From positions 11,233,167 through 11,297,166 of the forward strand of contig CM046295.1 of the NCBI GenBank assembly GCA_025267735.1: a stretch of DNA of 64,000 nt, in the 5' to 3' direction. Source of the DNA: Mactra quadrangularis (Eukaryota; Mollusca; Bivalvia; Venerida; Mactridae). A program made the position numbers and the translations under genes. The notes below the pieces were generated by a model. That model made no database searches. It had not been told where the DNA came from and saw nothing but the letters and a program-made list of their open reading frames with translations. This document shows, piece by piece, positions 11,501-21,700 of this stretch (position 1 is its first letter; each line of letters begins with the position of its first letter).

Positions 11501-14500
11501 ATACAGATTTAATTATTTAGTTATTTCTGGATTCTTTTACATATTAAGTAAAATTTAGCCAGACTTTTCAATGAAAAAAATCGGCTTATAGTTTTGGGAA
11601 ACCTAGGCTGGGCATGCAGTGTCGTTAACAATTGCATTTAATTTTTTATGTACCATTATATTCCTGCCATTTATAGCCAGATCTTTATGAAACTTCATAC
11701 AATGATAACATACCATGTGATGAACAGAATAAGAAAGTAACTTCAACTCTTCCATGCTTTATTATTAATTACTTCCCTCCGATATTTTTGCATTAAACTT
11801 TTCAATATGTTGTATTATCTTGGCCATTTATGGTCTGATCTTTATGAAACTTCATATTCTCCATATTTTTTTATAGAAATATTTAGACGATGCAGACAGA
11901 GATAAAGAAAGATACAACAGAGAAATGGAAGCCTATCAGAAAACTGATTCTTATAAATTATTTAAACAACAACAGGAAAAAAGATCAAAAGGTAAAGTCT
12001 AACATTATGCTAATTTTCTTTTTTGTACAGTTCAACCTCTGCAGTACAACATCTGTGAAATTTGAAAAAAGTGTTGCTCTGCAGAGGTAGACTAATTTCA
12101 TGGCAAACTCACCATGGCTGTTTTCCATATGGAAAACTGTAGAGCAAAATTGACAGATTTCTTATAATATGCCACACTTCTGAGAGGTTATACTGTCAAC
12201 ATCCAGTCCTCCATTCTGCCTTTTAAATATAGAATCTCTTGATTTTAACATATTGTTTTCAAACAGGATCAAATAATAATAACAAATAAAGACTTAATTG
12301 AACTAGGTTACACATTGGATAATACATTGTTATTACATGCTGTATTGCTAAGTACAAGTTTTTAGTTTCTTATCCTTCTAAATGGCCACCTCTGAATTTA
12401 TACGACAAAGTTTTATGCTGGCCTAAAAGCTGTAAAAATGGCCAGTTTTGTAAATGTTCAAAGTAAACAATAACTACTGTAAACAGTTATTGAGAATTAG
12501 TTTTGCTTATTTATTTTAGATGCAGAAAAAGAGAGTAGCGGAGTGGAGGTAAGAATAAGATGCGATATGTTGTACATTTTAATGGCTGATTTTTAACTTT
12601 CCTCCTATTTTCATTTAGGATTAATTTGTTTCTGGTAGATTTTAAGAACAATGCTTGCTCTTTTCTAAGCACTATTTCAGTCTTGTCCCTCTATCTGTGG
12701 CTTCATTTTACTATCCCATTAAGTATGTGGTATTTCTTCAATTTTATTTATTTTATTAGCAATAAATGCTTGAATGTTTATAATCCAGTGGTGCTTTTAA
12801 AAAAATTCTTTCGAAAAAAATCTTCATAAGTCAGTTTCATATAATTAGCACTTCAAAGTCAGACGGATGATAAGCATAACTATGATATGATATTCAAAAG
12901 GTATACACAATTCTACACAATTTGTTCAATATTTAGAATTGATAAGTAAAAAAATGAGCGTATTATTAATGTTTCTTGCTTTTGAAATACGAAGATTTTT
13001 CGTAAGAATTTTTGTGAAATGCACCACAGGAATTGAAATCAAATCAGTCATTTAACTGGATAATTGTGACAGCCAAAAAAATGTTATTAGCCAAATTTTT
13101 CAATGAGCGGGCGGGCGTCCGGTGTCGTTAACATTTGCATTAAAGTTTTCAATTTAGCATATATCTCAGCCATTTATTGTCAGATCTTTATGAAACTTCA
13201 TACTATGATAACATACCATGTGATGAACAGAATTAGACAATAACCACAACTCTACCTGGCTTTAATATGGATTATTTCCCTTTGTAATTTTTGCCTTAAA
13301 TTTTTAAATCCGGCTTTAATGTGGTTTCCACATTACATTTCTTGTATTTTGTTATTTTAGGAGGAAGAGGAGTTTGATACAAATACGTTTGAAATTCCGA
13401 TTTTTACTGAAGAATTTCTGGATCACAATAAAGGTAAACTGTAATTTTAATAAAATGGTATTCCCTGAATTTAAAATGTAAGCAAGTAAAAATCCATGGT
13501 CTGTGAGATTTGATATTATGAGCTAACAAGTCGTAAGTTGATGCTCTACCACATTGCCATAGAGGCTATCTTGAAAGCAAGTGAGAACAAGTGCTGTATG
13601 ACACCTCTGATACAGAAATAGTCAGTTCACAGTAGAATCCAGTGAAGTTCTCTAATTTGAAATTTGCTCATGAAAAAAAAGGATTCTTTGGAATATTCCT
13701 CATACACCCTAAGAAATCTTGATAGTAAGTTACAGGAAAATGGCATACTAATGGATTGGATGGCATACTCTTTAGGCTCAGACAAGCGCTTGCTCTTCTG
13801 GCATCATTTTGGGAAAATGCAACCATCTGAATTGCATATTGGAGTTATTGAAAAGTATGATTACTCCATTTTAGTCCACCTTGGCATTGCTATAGCAACT
13901 GGAATGTGGGTCCTAATTGCTATCTCTGAATGACATTTTACCAGAGTACACTCTAGCCAAGCTTAAATACTGTCACTTTGATAGTAATAAAAAATTAACA
14001 AATATCCCTTTTTTATTTATTTCTTTGTAAAAAGTAAAGATTAATTCACGTCTCCTTTTGACAATCTAATGTAGCCAGTTGACCATAGGTGAAGTCCACT
14101 GAAATCACCATTTGTCAAGTGACTTTAAGAATGTGAAATGTTGATGGTCAAACCGACTGTTTACAGCCTCTATCTTCCATATTCAATGTTTAACATTATT
14201 AGTTGATAAATTTGTAAATTTGATTTTAGGATATACAGTGCCCTCCAAAAAGTTCTTGGACAAAATCTTAGGCTTTAAGATAAACTGATTCATCTTTATT
14301 CATGAATATAAGGAAGGAAGAGCAAGTTTTTAACGTTTGGAGGGCACTGTATTATGCCTTATTATTAAAATGGACAGCATATTTCAACATACTATTTAGT
14401 CCAGTAAAAATTCAAATTTGATGTATGTCGATCGAGACAAAAGTTTTCGTGCTTTTACAGTGAATAATTTGATTTTTACATTACAGCTAGAGAAACAGAG

Positions 14501-16300
14501 TTAAGACAATTACGTAAACAAACCACAGAGCTTGAAGAACAAAACGCTATACTGAGTAAACATATTGAAAATATGAAACAGGTAATACGTGTTTTAATGT
14601 TGATTTTTGTTCAGTTCTATTTTTAGTACTAAACAGAGCTGCATGCACTGAAGACCTATCTATGCGTTGAGTTTGACTGAGGTGGTACATTCAGACCCTT
14701 TTTCCTTTTCTAAAAAGGGCCATATACAAGCACCTTCCCCTCTAGAAATATCTTTAAAATCATGCAGTTTTCCCCGAAGTTGGAGTTTAACTTGGATTTT
14801 TTGTTCCCCTATGTATAAAATTGCCGTAAAATTTCCCAAATGTTCTATTTAAAAAAGCCCCTGGCCCGTTCCCAAATACTGAAAAAAGCCCTGACATCTG
14901 TCCAACGGGCTCAGTGAAACTCTGTATGGTGTATTTTAAAATCAAAGAACTCTAACTTTGGGTTATCAAAAATTTCAAGGACTGTTACTCTGTATGGTTT
15001 ATTCAAAATTCAAGAACTGTTACTCTCTGTATGGTATACTCTAAAATCCAAGACCTGTACCTCTGTATGGTATATTTCTAAATCCAAGAACTGTAACTCT
15101 GTATGGTATATTTCTAAATCTAAGAACTGTAACTCTGTATGGTTTATTTCTAAATCTAAGAACTGTAACTTTGTATGGTATATTTCTAAATCTAAGAACT
15201 GTAACTCTGTATGGTATATTTCTAAATCTAAGAACTGTAACTCTGTATGGTATATTTCTAAATCCAAGAACTGTAACTCTGTATGGTATATTTCTAAATC
15301 CAAGAACTGTAACTCTGTATGGTATATTTCTAAATCTAAGAACTGTAACTCTGTATGGTATATTTCTAAATCTAAGAACTGTAACTTTGTATGGTATATT
15401 TCTAAATCTAAGAACTGTAACTCTGTATGGTATATTTCTAAATCTAAGAACTGTAACTCTGTATGGTATATTTCTAAATCCAAGAACTGTAACTTTGTAT
15501 GGTATATTTCTAAATCTAAGAATTGTAACTCTGTATGGTATATTTCTTAATCCAAGAACTGTAACTCTGTATGGTAAATGTTAACTATATTTTCAGGCTA
15601 TAGACAAACTACAAGTAGAAGCAATACAACAAAGAAATAACAACATGGCTTTACAAGGACACCTAGATGCTTTAAGACAAACTTTAACTGCTCATTTTAA
15701 TAATATCCCTCTACCAGGTAAAGTCCAGTCTTACAATATATTATATGTACCTGATTTAAGAAGATGTATATGGTGTCATATAAAGTGGTCATTTCATGAT
15801 GTAAGTCAGGGCTTGACTTAAAGTTTGTCCATTTGCCCCAGACAACATTTATTTGGGTCACTGACATAAGTATTCATCTAGTAAACGCATTACAACTAAA
15901 TCCAGAGATTAAGCATTTCCAGGAACAGTCAGTAGGTTAAGTGGCCCCTTTGTATTACTTATAATTATGATGTGTTGCTATTGTGTTTAACCCAACAACA
16001 ACAAAAATTTAATAGCTTTGCCACCTGAGGGGAAGTTTTAAGTTCACAATGCTTCAATTGTTACACCATTTTCTTGTGGGTATGAAATCAGGCAGCACTT
16101 GATTTAACTTGCTGAAAGCTTGGTATTTTTCACTGTTTAAATGCATCTTTTTTCAAGGTTCTAATGAAATACCAACCCTGGAAACAATCGATACCTACAT
16201 GGCTAGATTACATACAGTTATTTTAGATCATCCTCAGAAGAATGAGAAACTGATTGGACAAGTTAGAGATATTGTAGGAAGGTTAAATATAGACAGGTAA
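8545..16300 (+). CDS. HMG20A: HMG20A/B-type HMG-box chromatin protein (10 coding exons)
   Basis: In vertebrates HMG20A/B (iBRAF/BRAF35) are nuclear subunits of the LSD1-CoREST histone demethylase complex; a chromatin role is inferred from homology. Exons read from the sequence: 8545-8654, 9472-9530, 10714-10754, 11222-11425, 11877-11991, 12520-12548, 13361-13433, 14487-14581, 15597-15717 and 16158-16300. All junctions have GT/AG and compatible phases, giving about 329 residues against 317-347 in human paralogues. Residues 1-70 are a low-complexity N-terminus. A basic [11 protein letters not shown] stretch follows from residue 74. The HMG box spans about 91-160, with [12 protein letters not shown] and the family-typical [12 protein letters not shown]. 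An acidic linker leads to [13 protein letters not shown], then a coiled coil at about 211-275. The C-terminus carries DTYMARLH. The ATG at 8545 is the first in its exon. The C-terminal end is ambiguous: reading through to TAA at 16298-16300, or splicing at 16297 to an exon at 16919 adding Ser-Asn-Ser and TAG. Confidence 0.93.
9800..9948. mobile_element. piggyBac-type MITE with TTAA duplication
   Basis: Inverted ends (GGGCAAGTTGCCTAAGCATA versus the reverse complement of TATGCTTAGGCAACTCGCCC) sit between TTAA at 9796-9799 and TTAA at 9949-9952. It is 149 bp, with no coding content, in HMG20 intron 2 (genomic order). The TTAA target suggests the piggyBac class. Confidence 0.75.
10217..10675. 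mobile_element. hAT-type MITE, TAGGGGTGTAACAATAC ends, copy 2
   Basis: A perfect 8-bp duplication, ATTTGCTC, flanks the element (10209-10216 and 10676-10683). The ends are TAGGGGTGTAAC and GTTACACCCCTA. The body matches the copy at 3019-3421 but has extra TTGCAATA repeats near the 5' end. It ends 38 bp before an HMG20 exon. Confidence 0.9.
11557..11869 (+). mobile_element. Pearl/Helentron-like element, 3'-truncated, in HMG20 intron
   Basis: The 5' end AGCCAGACTTTTCAATGAAA is followed by CGGCTTATAGTTT and GTTAAC, then two partial core units (CCAGATCTTTATGAAACTTC, TCTGATCTTTATGAAACTTC). The element breaks off 7 bp before the acceptor of the exon at 11877, and no 3' hairpin is present. Confidence 0.7.
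13089..13345 (+). mobile_element. Pearl/Helentron-like element, full-length single-core, abutting an HMG20 exon
   Basis: It runs from AGCCAAATTTTTCAATGAGC through GGGCGGGCGTCCG, GTTAAC and one core unit to the hairpin TGTGGTTTCCACA and CTTGT. Only 15 bp separate its end from the exon beginning at 13361. Confidence 0.75.
14236..14349. mobile_element. Tc1/mariner-type MITE, CAGTGCCCTCCAAA ends
   Basis: Perfect 14-bp inverted ends (CAGTGCCCTCCAAA and TTTGGAGGGCACTG) are flanked by TA at 14234-14235 and 14350-14351. The 114-bp element lies in an HMG20 intron and has no ORF. Confidence 0.88.
14690..14900 (+). repeat. Dispersed repeat related (inverted) to 2190-2350
   Basis: Blocks such as ATCATGCAGTTTTCCCC, TTGGATTTTTTGTTCCCC and CCAAATACTGAAAAAAGCCC recur in reverse complement and in order at 2190-2350. 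The open frame across it is fortuitous. Confidence 0.55.
14918..15577. repeat. 36-bp minisatellite (~18 copies) in HMG20 intron
   Basis: The repeating unit has landmarks CTCTGTATGGTATATT and CTAAATCTAAGAACTGTAA. The first four or five copies are diverged and the rest nearly identical. Because 36 is a multiple of 3, both strands stay open for over 130 codons, which creates spurious 12-residue-repeat peptides. The array stops 19 bp before the exon at 15597. Confidence 0.95.
15848..16008 (+). repeat. V-SINE (RUDI-like) fragment in HMG20 intron
   Basis: TCACTGACATAAGTAT, CCAGAGATTAAGCATTTCCA, GGAACAGTCAGTAG and TGATGTGTTGCTATTGTGTTTAA follow the SINE body in order. The head is missing. Confidence 0.6.
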
Positions 16301-16440
16301 TTATCTCCGTGTTCTTACTTAGGGACCACAATGGAAATAAGGGCTTGCCCTTTTTTGTGTTATATAGTTATATAGCAATACATAGTTACAACATTGTGAT
16401 ATTTGTGTTTGTATGTTTTTACTATGTGTACACTATGCCA

Positions 16441-16452
16441 AATAAATAAATT
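16441..16452 (+). promoter_or_regulatory. Possible HMG20 polyadenylation signal
   Basis: AATAAATAAA lies about 140 bp after the read-through stop at 16298-16300. A second AATAAA near 18047 would serve the longer, spliced 3' end. Confidence 0.4.
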
Positions 16453-17736
16453 ATTTCGGTGTTCTTACTCATATCAATTTTTATGTAAACCATGTTATCT
16501 AATTTAACCATGTGCAAAATATTTGGAAAGAAGTTTAAAAAATACTAAAACCTACTATTAGAAAAAATGATGACAACTTGCTACTGCATCAAGGTTTTTT
16601 TTCAGGGTGTTTGCAAAAAAGTATAAAACTGGCGATGACAATATGATGCACTTTAAGTAATACACAGTTTTTTCTGCTTAGCCTCGCATAGGTACATATA
16701 TCATGGAATTCCGACTCAAATTAAAATATTTACAGTTGTATAAATGTCAGAGTTGAGGTGGATTCTGCACTATTTTCTTCTTGACACCATAGCAATTGTG
16801 ACGTCTTAATCATTAGGTATTGCCACTGTATGCTGTGATGGCTATCCCACCCAACAAATTATTTTACACATGTATATTGTACCAATCTTTATCATAAATA
16901 TTTATTTACTTATTTCAGTAATAGCTAGAATAGCTAGATGACCAAGCTTTGTTTTGTTGCCATGGAAACTAGAAAGATACACAAAGTCTACACTGTGAAC
17001 ATTAGAAGATAGTGTTTTAACTTCCAAGTGTTGATTTCAGACTTGCTTTAGCCTCAAACTGATAAAAATGTTTGTAAAAGCTGTTGACTGTGTCCCTGGT
17101 ATCAGAAGTTATATGTAACAATATGTATGGAAATAGTGATAACTTTCTTAGAGCTACCAACAGAAGTTTTACTTTTAAAATGGGAGATAATTTATGACTT
17201 ATGAAATTGTACAAAATCATGAGATAATATGTTAGTCTAATAAGTCTAAAATTGCGAGTGTGATTCGGCGTTAGTCTCTTAACACAATTCTCATGAAAAT
17301 ATATAATCACTAATCACCATTCACAGATTTATATTTTACTCTTTATGTAATCAGAATTAAATTTTGTATATTGTATGCTTCATTTGTACTGTGCTCAATT
17401 TTTGTGTCACTTAGTAAGCTCTGATAATGTATTTATCTCATGAAAATATCATTTCCTGGGCTCACCAGCTGAAAATTGAAATAATCTTAATGTTTCTTTG
17501 TGATAAATGAAATAATTTGTATTATTACCTGATTGCTTATATAACTGTAATTCGATATTTTTAACTGTTATATGAGTGAATTGTTGACCAGTCAATAGTT
17601 TTGAGTGTTTCCCGCGCGTGCTCTGACATCACGTAATGACGTCACGAGCTGTTACTGCACTGGTATATGGGGAAGTAACTGCTATGTGATTTTAGGCTTT
17701 ACCAGTACTGTTAAAAAGTAATTGGTCAGGTAATAA

Positions 17737-17904
17737 AACAGTTATTTTATATGTGATTTCGGAACAGTCAAACAGTTGTCCCTCGATGTCAGAAATAGTG
17801 TTTTAAACTGTTTCCCTACGGCCTCGGGAAACGGTTAAAAAAACTATTCCCTCCATCTCGAGCCAACAGTTTGACTGTTCCCAAATCACATATGAAATAA
17901 CTGT
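17737..17904. repeat. Foldback (long inverted repeat) element
   Basis: Arms of about 62 bp (17737-17799 and 17843-17904) are complementary with few mismatches, for example GTCAAACAGTTG versus CAACAGTTTGAC. Between them lies a second inverted pair (AAACTGTTTCCC...GGGAAACGGTT). It sits between the converging HMG20 and HYPK genes, probably in or beyond the HMG20 3'UTR. Confidence 0.8.
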
Positions 17905-18278
17905 ATACTATTGTCTGTACTTCCCTGTATTTTTTCATTGAATAACGTACATACAAGTAACCTTCATAGTAGATAAAAGTGAGATAAAATGCATTTAAAA
18001 AATGTAGATTTGTGAATTTTTTTATTTTTATTGTTCATTGATTTGAAATAAAATGTAAATCTCATATAGAAGTTGATTATACATTGCTCAATGATACATT
18101 GAAGTAAGTTCTGGATGTGATTTGAAGCTAGCTATCCAATGATTTCCAACTTATCATCCTAACCACTTGGCCATGCTAGATTCATAATATAATTAAACTT
18201 GTATACACAGAATAAAAATAATAAACAATCATTGTAAAAAAATGGAAAATTTCCTTCATTAATTGTAGGAAAGTCCAA

Positions 18279-18284
18279 TTTATT
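18279..18284 (-). promoter_or_regulatory. Possible HYPK polyadenylation signal
   Basis: AATAAA on the - strand, about 510 bp after the HYPK stop codon. Alternatives exist in this AT-rich DNA. Confidence 0.3.
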
Positions 18285-18793
18285 TAAGAAAATCAATAGC
18301 TATAAAATTGAGAAAATAAATAATGATAAAAAAAACAAGTTCTTTTGGATTCGACTCAAACTTGTCTTCATATAACAAGACTGACCTTGACCTTTCCAAC
18401 TTAAAAACTATGACGATTTTTACTTAGCATTTTGACAAAATGAGCGTTCACAGAAGTTTACCACAAGTGGCTTGGTCACAAATTTTCAGGAAAAGAATAA
18501 GCACTACAGCTGTACATGTTCATGTATATGTTTTTATACATTAATCGAATATCACAAAATTTCACTGTAAAGCATGAAAGAAATTGTTGCACCTCAATCC
18601 ATTGATTCTGGCACAAAAGTTAATTGGTCACATGTACAGGGCAATCACCACCTAAACCCACTAACTCAAAACCGATGACTTATGAAAATTGACTAGTGCT
18701 TGTTAATGTTAAGGTGATGACAGCCACGTTGTTGCTACAAACAAATGCACAAAGAAATGAAGATAAAATTTTGATAGAAAATTAAACAGAAAT

Positions 18794-21700
18794 TCAATTA
18801 GTCAATGCTATTAAAGCTTCCACTACATTTCCCTTGTGTTCTTGTAATTTTCTCTCGGCTAAATTTCTGGGTATTTCCATTTCATTTATCTGGAAAATAA
18901 AGAAACAATCTCTATTATTCATAATCAGTTCAAATTACTGCAGTTTACTGTCTGTATTATGCTTGGTGCAAGATCACAAAGACTGACAAAGTTTTATAAT
19001 TTTAAAAGAATTTTCAGCTATATTTTTTTATGTTATAAAGAAAGGTTTGTTCTACTTCAAAATAAAAGAATAAAACAACTTGAGCTCCACCAGTCAGATG
19101 GGTCACTTGACAAAAGTTATGTGCTTCTCTTCGATGAGATCAATTCACCTGTTGAGTCAATAGAATTAGACTTGTGCCCTGAACAAGATAATGCAAAAAA
19201 AGGGCAGTAACTCTATAATGATGAAGCAATGTAGTAGTTCTTGTGAACTGCACTTCTCTAGGGATGAGCCTGGGTTCTAAATTTAGGGAGAAGTGACTTC
19301 TCCCTCCCAGTAATTTAGGGAGAAGTGCAGTGATGTGAGGGAGAAGTGAGGATAGACAAGCGGGAAAAGTTTGATGAGCCGAATGGAATGTTTTGAACAG
19401 TATTCATAAACTTCTCAAATGCAAACTTTTCTAGAACTTCTATCCTTTAAATACATGTAATTACTATTACATTTAGTAAATGATATGTCTGCTGTAACTC
19501 ACAAGTAGTGTATTAAATACTCCCTGGATGTTTGGTTACTGAGTTATTTGTTCTATGTTTTACACAAAATTCACAGAACACATTGATTTTGTATCAAATT
19601 GTAAACTTAAATTATCTAATTTTTATTTCAATAAAACGTTCTTCTTTTTGGTTTAGCATTTTTACTTGCTAGTATATGTTCATCAAAAGAGATTAAAAAT
19701 GCATATACGACCATTTTTGGAAAATATGTTATCAGTGTCCTCGTTTTTTACCCTTCTTTGTTTAAATATTTTTTATTTAATTAGGTCTGCTGTAAAGAAC
19801 ATACATTTTCTTAAACATAACACATTATGTAGCAATGTATGCTTGTTATTGATTTTTTAGAGTCTGCAAGCGGATAGATTACGTGACGAATACTTTGACA
19901 ATTTTCATAAATTCACTTGAACCAACCGGTGTTTATTCTTGAAATTGAAAAATTGAGGGAATTTCCCCGTTATCTATTGCTTAATTAAGAAGAACTTATA
20001 ATCAAAATAATAAGATTATTAAATTACTAACGTAGATTTAACCTTGCTTCATTTGATTGACGATAGCGTGGGTCTCGAAAACATATGCAATCATTGGCAA
20101 ACTGCTAATTACGTCTTTTCTAACTCCCTCACAATTCGCTCTTAATTTAATACAATTATCAATTTAACGGCAAGCATCCAAAAAGCTTTATCTACTTTTA
20201 TTATTGTAGTATCACAGTTTGACACGTGTTTGTTAATTTCAATCGTTTAATTACGATATCAAACTTATCGGGCCGACATATAGCACTATTGATTTTTAAG
20301 CAGACGCTGGTTGATCTTAAAGGTGACAATATATACAGGGGGCATTGATAAACAAACGAGTCACCAATTGTCGGCTTTTAAGGCGTGTATACTAACAGCA
20401 CAACTCCCGCGTAGTTGATAGGTCGATTACGTAAGAAATGCGGATGTAAGATACGTTCCATCCGTCGTTAAATCGAGGTCTCGAGGACTGTCATAATCTG
20501 GGTCATAATTTGTTTAATTGATTTTCCGAAAATGTCGGCGACTTCGTTTTCGCTTTGATGTGCTAATAGAGCGAAGTTTTAACGGAAAGGGCGACTTCTT
20601 CGCCCGAATCGCCCTCTCGGCTCATCCCTGTTCTCTATAAAATCTATCCATAAAAATTTTCAAGTTAGTAACCTCTGCCGCCCAAAGTAATCGCAATGTA
20701 TAAAAACTCATTTGCTGATCACTTTTTCAGATAAAAAACTGAAACAACTTGACAACACATTATGATCATGATATTGTCATTTCTTCCCATCATACTTACA
20801 ATTAAATCAACATCTTCTTTCGAAATTTTTACTTTAGACAATTCCTTTTCCTTCTCTTTCTTGGCTACACTTTTAGCATTATTTTCATCATTGGCAACTC
20901 TAATAGCCTGGAATAATTGAAAGAAATAAAAAACAATTTATTTAACACTATATAGTGTAGCAGTAATTGGATAAAAGATAGAACATCAGTTTGAAATTGT
21001 AATCATTCTTCAATTGGAATCGGATTCTACTCAGGGTTCGACACTTACAGTGTCCCTGCCCGAGATTCCAAGGACCCCAGAAGCTTTGGAGAAATCTCAG
21101 TGATGCTAGGGACTTCTTCTTGATAATGCCCTGATCTTCCATTAATTTGAGTTCCCATGAATTGTTTACCAAAATATTTTACTTTAATCTGCTTATTTTG
21201 TAGTCTATTGTTGTTGAAATCCCTAACATTAAAGAGTAATCTCTTATTTTAACTTTATGGTGATTCCATCTTGATCCCAGGAAAAGATGGAATGTCAAGT
21301 GTTGAACACTGCTTCTGCAGTCAATAGGATTCTTAGGACTAAAGTAAATTGCAGTGGCTAGAGTTGCGGTACCGTAACTCTAGACCCAGGTTCTAGAGTT
21401 GCGGAAGTTGCCGTAGCTGTAGACAACCCTTGCAAGGGTAGGCTAGAGATGCGGAAGTCATACAACATGCGTAAGATTCAACTTTTAAACATTGGAAAAC
21501 TTGTTTATATTCATTATTACTCGAAATAAACAAATATTTACCGACGTGACTTATCCAATTGTTATTACACGCTCCATTTTGGATATTACTAATAAACTAA
21601 CCGGATGTTTAACATACGGCAATATGACGTTGTCGTCTTCGAAGTGTCACATACCAAGTTTACTTGAGCGATAAGTTATAGAGTTTGATTTTAATTTGAA

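Noticed and set aside
13664..13933. 89-codon frame inside an HMG20 intron
   Set aside because: No good acceptor/donor pair places it in the HMG20 frame, the flanking exons already join in phase without it, and it shows no homology I recognise.
15010..15584. Long open frames on both strands with 12-residue repeats ([12 protein letters not shown] and [12 protein letters not shown] types)
   Set aside because: They are translations of the 36-bp intronic minisatellite. The period is divisible by three, and the region lies between two HMG20 exons.
16691..16710. Another coding exon of HMG20 between 16300 and 16919
   Set aside because: No in-phase open segment with acceptor and donor was found; the family C-terminus is already complete at 16296-16300.
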